Assembly: GCF_002564005.1 (NCBI RefSeq) | Contig: NZ_PDJG01000001.1 | Location: forward strand, 1,240,001-1,304,000 | DNA: 64,000 nt | Reading direction: 5' to 3' | DNA from: Sanguibacter antarcticus | GTDB taxonomy: Bacteria; Actinomycetota; Actinomycetes; Actinomycetales; Cellulomonadaceae | In this document: piece by piece, positions 25,246-35,300 of the stretch | How positions within the stretch are numbered: the first letter of the stretch is position 1 | How the letters are laid out: the number at the start of each line of letters is the position of its first letter | The notes under the pieces: model-generated | The model's input: only the letters and a program-made list of their open reading frames with translations | Databases searched by the model: none | What the model was told of the DNA's origin: nothing | Program-made: the position numbers and the translations under genes

Positions 25246-25790
25246 CGCGAGGTGCGAGCCGCTCAGGACAGACGGGACAGGCGAGGCGACGGTGCCTCAC
25301 GGTCGCGAGCGTCGTCGGTGGGCTCTCGGCTCTCTGGTTCGTGTGCTCGCTCACGCTGGGGTGGACCATCGTCCTGTTCGCCACCGGGTCGATGGCCCCC
25401 ACCTACCCCACGGGCGCGGCAGCGATCTCGGTTCCGGTCGCCGCCGCCGACATCGCGGTCGACGACGTCGTCACGGTGCCGAAGCCCGGGAGCGACCTCC
25501 CGGTGACGCACCGGGTCGTCGAGGTGACGGACGTGCCCGGCGACGCCGAAGCACGGCAGCTCGTGCTCAGAGGAGACGACAACACGACCGCCGACCGCGA
25601 ACCGTACGTCGTCCGAGACGCGCAGCGTGTGGTCATCGGCTTTCCGCTGGTCGGCTACGTGATGACGACGCTCGCACAGCCTGCAGCGCTCCTCGCGACG
25701 ACCCTGGTCGTCGCGCTCGCCACGGTATGGATGCTCTGGCCATCACCTGACGAGACCGCCGACGTTCCCGCTACGGTCCCAGCCCGATGA
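25242..25790 (+). CDS. sipW: SipW-type signal peptidase I
   Basis: This is a 182-residue membrane-bound signal peptidase of the ER/SipW branch. A transmembrane helix (about residues 22-48) precedes the catalytic Ser50 in FATGSMAPTYPTG. The general base position holds His90 (LPVTHRVVEV) rather than Lys, the mark of the Ser/His SipW type. VVLRGDDNT-like sequence (LVLRGDDNTTADREPYVV) follows, and a second helix (about 140-170) ends the protein. It is flanked on both sides by genes it probably serves, with ATGA overlaps at both ends. The start is ATG 25242; an upstream ATG at 25218 lies inside the previous gene. Confidence 0.92.
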   Translation: MTRGASRSGQTGQARRRCLTVASVVGGLSALWFVCSLTLGWTIVLFATGSMAPTYPTGAAAISVPVAAADIAVDDVVTVPKPGSDLPVTHRVVEVTDVPGDAEARQLVLRGDDNTTADREPYVVRDAQRVVIGFPLVGYVMTTLAQPAALLATTLVVALATVWMLWPSPDETADVPATVPAR

Positions 25791-26653
25791 CCACCGGCAC
25801 GACGAGAGAGGAGGACGCCATGCAGGCCGTCGACACCAGCGACGCTCCTGCGGCACCCGCGCGCGACGTCCGACGACGCCGCTCGACGCACGTCGCGCGA
25901 GCCCTCCTCGGTGCTGCTCTCGTCGTCGCCGGCGCGCTCTACGGAGTACAGGCCGGCGCGCTCGCAGCCGTCGTCGTCCCGGAGCCGGTGGACGCCGACC
26001 TGCTCGTCCAGGCCGACTGGCCGCTGTCTCCCCTCGGCACGCTCGCGCCAGGCCGCCCCGCCCACTGGGTCGTCGACACCTGGGTCGTCGGGACAGCGGA
26101 AGCAGAGTTCACGCTCGAGCTGCGCAAGGACGGAGACCTCATGACGATGACAGAAGGAGCGACGACGACGGTCGAACGCTGTGCGACCGCGTGGGTCGGC
26201 CTCCCTGACGACCCCGCGTGCGAATCAGGCTGGGGCGACGTCGCCGCCGTGGTTCCCACCGACGACTACGACGCGTGGAGCCCCGTCTGGATGCTGTCGA
26301 CGAAGAGAGCGTACGAGCCTGTCCATCTTCTCGTGACCATCGCCCTCGACGAGTCGCCCGACACGACGAACAACCCAGACCTCATGGGCCTCACCGGGAA
26401 CATCGCCCTGGGAGTGACGGCCACCGCGACGACACCGCTTCCCGACGACGAGAAGCCTGATGCGCCCCCGACCCCTGGCTCAGGCTCAGGAGACGACGTC
26501 GGACTGGCTCCCGCACCCCCCGCGAGCGCCCCTGGAGGTCCGAGCCTGCCCGTCACGGGAGCCGACGTCCTCGGCCTTCTGCTCTCTGCCGCCGCGATCG
26601 CCAGCGGTGGCGTGCTGATCCTGGGCGCCCGACGACGAGTGGAGGACCGATGA
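25787..26653 (+). CDS. LPXTG-anchored surface protein
   Basis: This is a 288-residue cell-wall protein. A basic stretch (RDVRRRRSTHVAR) and a hydrophobic helix (about 38-60, ending AGALAA) form the signal peptide. A domain of about 160 residues with a Cys pair (VERCATAW and DDPACESGW) follows. A Pro/Gly/Ser-rich spacer then leads to the sorting signal LPVTG at 254-258, hydrophobic helix and RRR tail. A sortase would link it to peptidoglycan; none is encoded in this window. It is coupled to neighbours by ATGA at both ends. Its function is unknown; in this operon it may be the wall anchor for the two SipW substrates. Confidence 0.85.
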   Translation: MTTGTTREEDAMQAVDTSDAPAAPARDVRRRRSTHVARALLGAALVVAGALYGVQAGALAAVVVPEPVDADLLVQADWPLSPLGTLAPGRPAHWVVDTWVVGTAEAEFTLELRKDGDLMTMTEGATTTVERCATAWVGLPDDPACESGWGDVAAVVPTDDYDAWSPVWMLSTKRAYEPVHLLVTIALDESPDTTNNPDLMGLTGNIALGVTATATTPLPDDEKPDAPPTPGSGSGDDVGLAPAPPASAPGGPSLPVTGADVLGLLLSAAAIASGGVLILGARRRVEDR

Positions 26654-28339
26654 CGTCCACGAGACGACCGCCGACGGCGCTGCGGACGAAGGGGTCCGCG
26701 GCCGTGCAGGCGTGCGTTGCCGTCGCTGCGACGACCGCCGTGGTGGTCGGTATCTCGCTGAGCGCCGAGCCGACGCTCGCGACGTGGAACGACACAGAGT
26801 GGTCGCACAGCGCGGTCGCGACCCAGACCATCGACTGCGAGACGGCAACGACGTTCGAGAGCCGATCGGATGCACGCTTTCTCAGCGGGTCGTTGATCGG
26901 GACGGACCTCGACGGCGACGAACCTCGGCTCAGGGAGCGGCGACCCGACCACCGAGACGTTCGCCAACCCGCTCGTGGTGTCGGCTCTGGGAGGCATCGC
27001 TGGTCTCGACCTCACCGGCCTGACGGTCGGGCTGCCGGTCGGATCCGCCGGGGCAGTGAACCAGTACACCCAGGTGTCGGGTGCAGGTCGCTCCGTCGCC
27101 GCATCCGGTCTGGTGAGCAACACCGGGGGTGTCCTCGTATCCGCCGACACGCCCCCGTCCGAGCAGCCAGAACCGGCCAGGATCAGCCTGTCGCAGGCGC
27201 TCCCTGCAGTCGCGAACATCACCGACGCCCAGCTCGCGGTCGGCGCGGTCGCGTCCTCGGCGACCCTCGACTGGTACAGCGCCGTCCGCAGCTCCGTATG
27301 GGGCGACGGGAGCCTCACCGGGGTCACTCGCGACTACGGCATCGCGAGCCTCGACCTCGAGATCGAGAGCCCCTTGGTCACCTCCCTGACGACGAGCGTC
27401 TCGCAGACCGTGACTGCGCTCGATGCGGCGGTCGTCGCGCTCGCGGGTACTAACGGGCTCATCAGCGGCGCAATTAGAGGCGTCGTAAGCGCGGGCCTAG
27501 CACTTTTGAGCGTCGGCAGTGTGACAGGGACTGTGACGGTCTCCGACTTGGGACTCACCTCCGCGCTCGGCACCCTTCTCACAACACCGCTCACCGATGG
27601 TGGCGTCACCATCGATCTCACCTCAGGCATCGTGAAAGTTGACCTCGCACACCTTCTCGGCGACGATGCTGGCGGTCTCAACGACCTCTCCCCCAACCAC
27701 GAAGTCGTTCTTGACGCCGCGCTCGTCAACGATGTCACGAACCGCGTTCAGTCCCTGTTGGAAGCGTGGTCGACCCAGGTCACGAATACCCTGACCTCCG
27801 CCATCGGCAGCGCAACTGTCACAGTTGCACAGAGGATCGAAGTTCTGAGCATTTTGGGCATACGCCTTGTGTTTTTGAATGTCGGTCTCTCTGCACCAGT
27901 GGCCAGCATCGTTGCGGGGACGACCAGCGCACCCGTCACCCTAAGCACCCCTATCATCGGGATCTCTCTGGACCTGCTGCAAACCTTGGGCCTGAGTACC
28001 ATCACCGGCGTAGGCACGGTCCTAACCAAGGAGCTCACCGTCCGGGTCGCCACCCTAGGAACGACGCTCACCGCCACGACCTCCTCGCTGACAACAGCTC
28101 TCGGTACGACCCTCGCCGCGCTCCCCTCGGCCCTGTCGTTGCGGGTCAACGTCCAGCCCGACCAGCCCAACGCCCCACCAGGAGTGTCTTTCAACCCTGG
28201 GTCCCCTCCGTGGACGAGCCCTGCGTACAGCGTCACGGCGTTGCGCCTGGGCCTTCTCGATGCGGTCTCGCCGAGCAACGGATTCGCCTATCTCGAGCTC
28301 GCGCGCTCCACAGCGGGCTCGTCGACGGCCCCGTACTGA
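26650..28339 (+). pseudogene. Choice-of-anchor G family surface protein, frameshifted
   Basis: The N-terminus has a SipW-type signal peptide (TTAVVVGISLSAEPTLATWN followed by DTEW). The family sequence runs to FLSGSLIGTDLD at about 26912-26925. There one extra base (GACGGCGACG where GACGCGACG is expected) shifts the frame, and homology resumes as ATNLGSGSGDPTTETFANPL and runs without stops to 28339. Joined, the product would be about 560 residues of Thr/Ser/Val-rich beta structure. It lacks its own C-terminal anchor. Bases about 27440-28040 are less GC-rich than either side, suggesting replacement by recombination. A sequencing error or phase variation could explain the frameshift. Confidence 0.75.
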
Positions 28340-28498
28340 TCACCGAACGGTTTCAGCGACATACCGCCCTTCCGGCGCACCACAACCGATTTCCGAACAT
28401 ACGTACGAAGTGCGAGACTGTGCATCCGCGCAGGTCAGATGATGTGCTCCTGACCGCCGGACCACGACGTCCGCCTTCGTACACACCTGGAGATCATC

Positions 28499-29320
28499 AT
28501 GATGGGCGCCCACCACGCCGCGACCGGAGCGGCCGCATGGGTGGCTGTCGCCGGCACCGGACCGTTCATGCTCGGCCTGTACCCGGTCTCGGACTCCGGC
28601 CTCCTCGTCGGGACGATCGTCTGCGCCGGCGCAGCGCTCCTGCCCGATGCCGACCACCACTCCGGCACCATCAGCAACTCCCTCCCACCGCTGTCGAAGG
28701 TCGTGACGCGGGCGATCTCCCGAGCGTCCGGCGGCCACCGGCACGGAACCCACGGGCTCCTCGCCATCGGCGCCGGATCAGGGCTCGCGACGCTCGCCGG
28801 ACTCATCGGCATACAGACCGAGACCTACGGCCGGGTCGCCATCGGCGCCGGTGTCCTGTCGCTCCTGCTCGTCGCCTACGCGGCGAAGGCACTGCGGATC
28901 ACCGCAGACGGCACATGGCTGCGGTCCTGGCTCCTCGCGATCGCCCTCGCGACCTTCGTGACCCTCTATGCACCGTACGAGTGGGAATGGTTGCCCGTCG
29001 CTGTCGGGCTGGGCGTCGCCGTGCACATCGCGGGTGACATGCTCACGACAGGGGGCGTCCCGCTGCTGTGGCCCTGGACCCCTCGACCACCACGCTGGTG
29101 GTCCCGGACCAACATCCTCAACGACATCTGGCAGCCGAGCGGATGGATGGGTCTGCCCGTGCTCGGCAACGCCGGCTCACGCCGCGAGTGGGCCTTCGCG
29201 ATCCCCGTGAGCGCATACGCGACCTACGGCTTCATCGTGGGGATCATCGGCATCGTGCACTCGTTCACCACCGACCCCGCCGTGACGGACGCCTTCAGCA
29301 GCCTCTGGCCGCTCGTGTGA
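28499..29320 (+). CDS. Membrane-bound metal-dependent hydrolase (YdjM family)
   Basis: This is a 273-residue integral membrane protein of the YdjM/YbcI type, putative metal-dependent hydrolases. Conserved His/Asp clusters are AALLPDADHHSGTI, GGHRHGTHGLLA and HIAGDMLTTGGVPLLWPW, which probably hold metal at the membrane face. Five or so hydrophobic helices lie between them. In E. coli a relative, YdjM, is LexA-controlled; no LexA box is seen here. GGAG lies six bases before the ATG at 28499 (a second ATG follows directly). The 160 bases separating it from the surface operon contain no gene. The true reaction of the family is unknown. Confidence 0.85.
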   Translation: MMGAHHAATGAAAWVAVAGTGPFMLGLYPVSDSGLLVGTIVCAGAALLPDADHHSGTISNSLPPLSKVVTRAISRASGGHRHGTHGLLAIGAGSGLATLAGLIGIQTETYGRVAIGAGVLSLLLVAYAAKALRITADGTWLRSWLLAIALATFVTLYAPYEWEWLPVAVGLGVAVHIAGDMLTTGGVPLLWPWTPRPPRWWSRTNILNDIWQPSGWMGLPVLGNAGSRREWAFAIPVSAYATYGFIVGIIGIVHSFTTDPAVTDAFSSLWPLV

Positions 29321-29321
29321 C

Positions 29322-29365
29322 ACGACGAAGCGCCCCCGGCCTGCAGGCCGGGGGCGCTTCGTCGT
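29322..29365. terminator. Bidirectional terminator between the membrane hydrolase and pyk
   Basis: A perfect 44-base palindrome starts directly after the hydrolase stop and ends 22 bases before the pyk stop on the other strand. Its outer arm ACGACGAAG...CTTCGTCGT is the same as in the hairpin at 10171-10221, suggesting a favoured terminator stem in this genome. Confidence 0.85.
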
Positions 29366-29386
29366 CAAACTATCCCGGACGAACGG

Positions 29387-30805
29387 TCAGACCTCGTCGC
29401 CGATGCGGTGCACGAGGATCGAGTTCGTCGTACCCGAGACTCCCACCGGAGCACCCGAGACGACGACCACGAGGTCGCCGACCTCGACGAGGCCGTTGGC
29501 GCGCAGTGTCGAGTCGACCTGGCGAACCATCGCGTCCGTGCTGTCGACCGAGGGGACCTCGTACGTCTGCGTGCCCCAGGTGAGGGACAGCACGTTGCGG
29601 ACCGCGGTCCGCGGCGTGAACGCGACGAGCGGGAGCGCAGAGCGCAGACGCGACATGCGGCGAGCAGAGTCACCGGACTGCGTGAAGGTCACGAGGAACT
29701 TCACCCCGAGGATCTCACCGATCTCGGCAGCGGCGCGAGTGATCGCTCCACCGCGGGTGTGCGGCGTCGAGCCGAGCGGGGCGATGCGCTCGCGACCGAG
29801 CTCCTCGGTGCTCTCGATGATCCGAGCCATGGTCCGGACAGCCTCGATGGGGTAGTCCCCCACGCTGGTCTCGCCGGAGAGCATGACGGCGTCTGCACCG
29901 TCGAGGACCGCGTTGGCGCAGTCAGAGGCCTCGGCGCGCGTCGGGCGCGGCGCGGTGATCATGGACTCGAGCACCTGCGTGGCGACGATGACCGGCTTCG
30001 CGCTGCGGCGAGCCATCTCGACGGCGCGCTTCTGCACGAGCGGGACCTGCTCGAGAGGAAGCTCGACACCGAGGTCACCACGGGCAACCATGATGCCGTC
30101 GAACGCGTCGATGATCTCGGCGAGGTTCTCGACAGCCTGCGGCTTCTCGATCTTCGCGATGACGGGGAGGATGCGTCCTTCCTCCTCCATGATCCGACGG
30201 ACGTCGTTGTAGTCCGCAGCGCTGCGGACGAAGGACAGCGCGATGATGTCGGCGCCGATCCGGACGGCCCAGCGGAGGTCGGCCTCGTCCTTGTCGGACA
30301 TGGCGGGGACCGAGACAGCAACACCCGGGAGGTTGAGGCCCTTGTTGTTGGAGATCGGGCCGCTGACCTCGACGCGGGTGACCACGCGGGGTCCCTCGAC
30401 CGCGGTGATGCGGACGAGGACGCGGCCGTCGTCGATGAGGATGGGGTCGCCCACGCGAGCGTCGTTCGGCAGACCCTTGTGGGTCGTGGAGCACAGCTCC
30501 TTGGTGCCGACGACGTCTTCGGTCGTGATCGTGAAGGTGTCGCCGACGTTCAGCCACTGCTTCTCGTCGTTGGCGAAGCGTCCGAGGCGGATCTTCGGTC
30601 CCTGGAGGTCGACCAGGATGGCGACAGACCGGCCGGACGCCTCAGCGGCGGCGCGGACGTTGTGGAAGACGGCCTCGTGCTCGGACACGTCACCGTGACT
30701 GCGGTTGATTCGCGCGACGTCCATACCGGCGTCGACCAGGTTCTGTACTTGTTCGGGGGAGGCCGTGACGGGCCCAAGGGTGCATACGATCTTTGCTCTG
30801 CGCAT
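29387..30805 (-). CDS. pyk: Pyruvate kinase
   Basis: This is a 472-residue glycolytic enzyme making pyruvate and ATP from phosphoenolpyruvate. It has the N-terminal strand AKIVCTLGP, the B-domain insertion, catalytic Lys in IAKIEKPQAVEN, metal ligands in MVARGDLGVELP and the C-terminal allosteric domain. Length is normal for bacteria. The start is ATG 30805. It is followed by a strong terminator, and gltD ends 86 bases upstream on the same strand. In mycobacteria pyk also sits close to gltBD, trp and lgt genes, so the run from here to hisI is conserved actinobacterial order. Confidence 0.98.
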   Translation of the reverse strand: MRRAKIVCTLGPVTASPEQVQNLVDAGMDVARINRSHGDVSEHEAVFHNVRAAAEASGRSVAILVDLQGPKIRLGRFANDEKQWLNVGDTFTITTEDVVGTKELCSTTHKGLPNDARVGDPILIDDGRVLVRITAVEGPRVVTRVEVSGPISNNKGLNLPGVAVSVPAMSDKDEADLRWAVRIGADIIALSFVRSAADYNDVRRIMEEEGRILPVIAKIEKPQAVENLAEIIDAFDGIMVARGDLGVELPLEQVPLVQKRAVEMARRSAKPVIVATQVLESMITAPRPTRAEASDCANAVLDGADAVMLSGETSVGDYPIEAVRTMARIIESTEELGRERIAPLGSTPHTRGGAITRAAAEIGEILGVKFLVTFTQSGDSARRMSRLRSALPLVAFTPRTAVRNVLSLTWGTQTYEVPSVDSTDAMVRQVDSTLRANGLVEVGDLVVVVSGAPVGVSGTTNSILVHRIGDEV

Positions 30806-30891
30806 AGCTCCAGCCTAGTTGCTTGTGACGATACTGCTGTCAGGACGAAGGTCTTGTTCGACCATAATTCACGTGCTTGCAGTCCACCGTG

Positions 30892-32358
30892 TCACGGACG
30901 CAGCGCTGCTGTCGTTGCTCGCACCGGTGCGGGCAGCTCGGTCCCGCCCTGCAGATAGGCGTCGACGGTCGCCGCTGTCGCACGACCTTCGGCGATCGCC
31001 CAGACGATGAGCGACTGTCCTCGTCCAGCATCTCCTGCGACGAACACTCCGGGGAGCTCCGACGAGAAGTCGTCCTCGCGCGCGATGAGGCCACGCTCGG
31101 TGAGCGTCACGCCCGTCTGGTCGACGATCGACGTCGTCTCCGGGCCGGTGAAGCCCATCGCGACGAGGACGAGGTCCGCAGGGATGACCCGCTCGCTCCC
31201 GGCCTGCGGCACACGCCGCCCGTCCGGGAGGTACTCGGTCGTCGCGACCGTGAGCGAGCGAACGTTGCCGTGCTCGTCTCCGAGGAACTCCACGGTCGAG
31301 GCGAGGTAGTCGCGCTCGCCGCCCTCCGCGTGGGAGCTCGACACCTCGAACAGCAGCGGATCGGTCGGCCACGGCTGACCGGCAGGCCGCTCGAGCGGTG
31401 GCTTCTTGCCGATCGCGAGCGTGGTCACGGAGGCTGCCTGCTGGCGCAGAGACGTCCCGATGCAGTCGGAGCCGGTGTCGCCTCCACCGATGACGATGAC
31501 GTGCTTTCCTGTCGCCAGGATCTGGTTCTCGACCTCTTTCCCTGCCACGACGGCGTTCGCCTGGTGGAGGAAGTCCATCGCGAAGTGGACGCCCGCGAGG
31601 TCGGTCCCCGGGATCGGCAGGCTGCGTGGAATGGTCGCGCCCGTCGCGACGACGACCGCGTCGAAGCGTGCCCGCAGCTCGTCCCACGTGATGTCGACGC
31701 CGATCTCCATGCCGGCCCGGAAGCGGGTGCCCTCGGCGACCATCTGCGCGAGGCGCCGCTCGACATGAAGCTTCTCGAGCTTGAAGTCCGGGATCCCGTA
31801 CCGCAAGAGCCCACCGATGGCGTCGTCTCGCTCGTACACGGCCACGGTGTGACCGGCACGCGTGAGCTGCTGCGCCGCAGCGAGCCCGGCCGGACCGGAC
31901 CCGACGACGGCGACCGTCTTGCCGGTGAGCCGCTGCGGGACCTGTGGCGTGACGTACCCACGAGCGAACGCCTCGTCGATGATCGAGACCTCGACGTTCT
32001 TGATCGTCACCGGCGGCTGGTTGATCCCCAGCACACAGCTCGACTCGCACGGCGCCGGGCACACGCGGCCGGTGAACTCCGGGAAGTTGTTCGTCGCGTG
32101 CAGCCGCTCGATAGCAGCCTCCCACTGGTCCCGGCGGACGAGGTCGTTCCAGTCCGGTATGAGGTTGCCGAGAGGGCAGCCCTGGTGGCAGAAGGGGATG
32201 CCGCAGTCCATGCAGCGCCCGGCCTGAACCTGCACGAACGCCGAGTCCTGCGCACGATGCTCGTGCACCTCCCGCCAGTCCATGAGGCGAACAGGGACAG
32301 GGCGGTAGGCCGGGAGCTCGCGCTCCCGGACCTTCAAGAATCCGCGCGGGTCAGCCAC
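30892..32358 (-). CDS. gltD: Glutamate synthase (NADPH) small subunit
   Basis: This is a 488-residue FAD protein that passes electrons from NADPH to the large subunit. The N-terminal iron-sulfur domain has [16 protein letters not shown] and [10 protein letters not shown]. The FAD fold [15 protein letters not shown] and the NADPH fold [19 protein letters not shown] follow. The GTG at 32358 ([10 protein letters not shown]) is chosen because AGGTGG lies just upstream and the conserved N-terminus begins there. It overlaps the end of gltB by eight bases, giving translational coupling of the two subunits. Confidence 0.97.
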   Translation of the reverse strand: MADPRGFLKVRERELPAYRPVPVRLMDWREVHEHRAQDSAFVQVQAGRCMDCGIPFCHQGCPLGNLIPDWNDLVRRDQWEAAIERLHATNNFPEFTGRVCPAPCESSCVLGINQPPVTIKNVEVSIIDEAFARGYVTPQVPQRLTGKTVAVVGSGPAGLAAAQQLTRAGHTVAVYERDDAIGGLLRYGIPDFKLEKLHVERRLAQMVAEGTRFRAGMEIGVDITWDELRARFDAVVVATGATIPRSLPIPGTDLAGVHFAMDFLHQANAVVAGKEVENQILATGKHVIVIGGGDTGSDCIGTSLRQQAASVTTLAIGKKPPLERPAGQPWPTDPLLFEVSSSHAEGGERDYLASTVEFLGDEHGNVRSLTVATTEYLPDGRRVPQAGSERVIPADLVLVAMGFTGPETTSIVDQTGVTLTERGLIAREDDFSSELPGVFVAGDAGRGQSLIVWAIAEGRATAATVDAYLQGGTELPAPVRATTAALRP

Positions 32359-35300
32359 GGGCCACCTCCAAGATCTCCGCCCACGCACCCGGCGAGGACA
32401 GGTCCGTGCCCTGTGCCTCAGCCGTAGCCAGGGCTGCACGGACGCGTGCGTACTGAGCAGGCAGGATCCGGGTGAATCGTGCCAGTGCTGCGGGGAGGTC
32501 AGCCAGGAGCTGAGCCGCCACCGGCGAGTCTGTCTCCGCGTGGTGACGGCGGACGAGCGCCGTGACGATCTCCGCGTCCCCGTCGTCGAGCGGTGTCAGG
32601 AGCAGCTCGCCGGTCGTTGCCGCCGCGACGTTGAGCGCCTCGAGCCGGAGGTCGAGCACGTACGCCGTTCCTCCCGACATCCCGGCGCCGAAGTTCCGGC
32701 CCGTCCCGCCGAGGACGAGGACCGTTCCACCGGTCATGTACTCGCAGCCGTGGTCCCCCACTCCTTCGACGACGAGGGTGGCACCGGAGTTGCGCACACC
32801 GAAACGCTCGCCGACCTGACCGCTGAGGAAGATCTCCCCGGACGTCGCGCCATAGCCGATGACGTTGCCGGCAATGACGTTCGCCGAACCGGTGAGCACG
32901 GCGGCCTTGTCGGGGCGGACGACGATCCGTCCCCCGGACAGCCCCTTGCCGACGTAGTCGTTCGCGTCGCCGAAGAGCCGCAGCGTGATCCCGCGCGGGA
33001 GAAAGGCACCGAGCGACTGGCCGGCGGAACCCGTGAGCGTCACGTCGATCGTGTCGTCAGGAAGTCCCGCACCGGCATACCGCTTGGTGACCTCGTGGCC
33101 GAGCATCGTGCCGACCGTGCGGTTGACGTTGCGCACAGGCATCGACAGCTGCACCGGCGACCCGTTCTCCAGCGCGTCGCTCGCAAGGGCGATGAGCTGG
33201 TTGTCGAGCGCCTTGTCGAGCCCGTGATCCTGCGTCGTCGTGTTGCGCAACGAGGAGCCTTCAACCGGCTGCGGCACAGCGAGCACCGGACCGAGGTCTA
33301 GGCCTTGTGCCTTCCAGTGGTCGATCGCCCGCCGCGTGGAGAGCGCCTCGACGTGCCCGACCGCCTCTTCCAGGGTGCGGAAGCCGAGGGCCGCGAGGTG
33401 CTCACGGACCTCTTCGGCGATGAACTCGAAGAAGTTCACGACGAACTCGGGCTTGCCGGTGAACCGCGCGCGGAGCTCCGGGTTCTGCGTCGCGACGCCC
33501 ACCGGGCACGTGTCGAGGTGGCACACGCGCATCATGATGCAGCCGGAGACGACCATCGGCGCGGTCGCGAACCCGAACTCCTCGGCACCGAGCAGCGCAC
33601 CGACGACGACGTCGCGGCCGGTCTTCATCTGCCCGTCGACCTGGACGACGATGCGGTCGCGCAGGTTGTTGAGCACGAGAGTCTGCTGGGTCTCGGCGAG
33701 GCCGATCTCCCAGGGCGTTCCCGCATGCTTGAGCGACGTGAGCGGGCTCGCGCCCGTCCCGCCGTCGTGCCCAGAGATGAGGACGACGTCGGCGTGCGCC
33801 TTAGACACACCCGTCGCGACCGTCCCGACGCCGAACTCCGAGACGAGCTTCACGTGGACGCGAGCGACCGGGTTGGCGTTCTTCACGTCGTGGATGAGCT
33901 GAGCAAGGTCTTCGATCGAGTAGATGTCGTGGTGCGGCGGTGGCGAGATGAGACCTACACCAGGTGTGGAGTGCCTCGTCTTGGCCACCCACGGGTACAC
34001 CTTCGGGCCGGGCAGCTGGCCGCCCTCACCAGGCTTGGCACCTTGCGCGAGCTTGATCTGGATGTCGTCCGCGTTCGTGAGGTACTCGGACGTGACGCCG
34101 AAGCGCCCAGACGCGACCTGCTTGACCTTGCTGCGTCGCTCCGGGTCGTGGAGACGGTCGGAGTCTTCGCCGCCCTCTCCGGTGTTCGACCGTCCGCCGA
34201 GGCGGTTCATCGCGATCGCGAGCGTCTCGTGGGCTTCCGCAGAGATCGAGCCGTAGGACATCGCACCGGTGTTGAACCGCTTGACGATCTCAGAGACCGG
34301 TTCGACCTCGTCGAGCGGGACCGGCTGGCGGTCGGGCGAGAACTCGAGGAGCCCACGCAGCGTCATGAGCCGCTCGGACTGGTTGTCCACACGCTCGGTG
34401 TACTGCCGGAACACGTCGAACTGACGGGTGCGCGTCGAGTGCTGGAGACGGAACACCGTCTCGGGGTCGAAGAGGTGCTCTTCGCCGTCACGACGCCACT
34501 GGTACTCACCACCCACGGCGAGCCGCTGGTGTGCCTGGAAGTTGCCCGATGCCGGGTAGGCCTCTGCGTGACGCGCAGCGACCTCCGCGGCGATGACGTC
34601 CAGCCCAATGCCGCCGAGGCGGCTCGTGGTCCCGGTGAAGTAGTCGCCGATGAGCTCGTGCGAGAGGCCGATCGCCTCGAACACCTGAGCTCCACGGTAG
34701 GAGGACATCGTCGAGATGCCCATCTTGCTCATGACCTTGAGGACGCCCTTGCCGAGCGCCTTGATGAGGTTGGCGACAGCCTCGTCCGGTTCGACAGCGA
34801 GAGAGCCCGACGTCGCGAGGTCCTCCACCGTCTCCATCGCGAGGTACGGGTTGACCGCGGCCGCGCCGTACCCGATGAGGAGCGCGACATGGTGCACCTC
34901 GCGCACGTCCCCGGCCTCGACGATGAGCGAGACCTGGGTCCGGGTGTGCTTGCGCAGCAGGTGGTGGTGGACAGCGCTGAGCAGGAGCAGCGACGGGATA
35001 GGGGCGAGCTCCTGGTAGGAGTCACGGTCGGAGAGCACGACGAAGCTCATCCCGTCGGCGACCGCCTCGTCGACCTCGTCGAAGATCTCGTCGAGGCGCG
35101 CGCGCAGGCTCGCTCCCCCGCCGCCGACCCGGTAGAGGCCGCGGATGGTGATCGCCTTGAAGACGCCACCGAGCTTCGGCGCCTTGTGCACGTTGATGAT
35201 CTTCGCCAGCTCGTCGTTGTTGATGACGGGGAAGTCGAGGATGAGCTTGCGTGCGTGCAGCGGTGTGTCGGAGAGGAGGTTCGGCTCCGGGCCGATCGCT

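Noticed and set aside
24280..28500. A right-hand attachment site (copy of the tRNA 3' end)
   Set aside because: I looked for the T-arm/acceptor sequence (GGGTTCGAATCCCAC) right of the integrase and found no second copy in the window.
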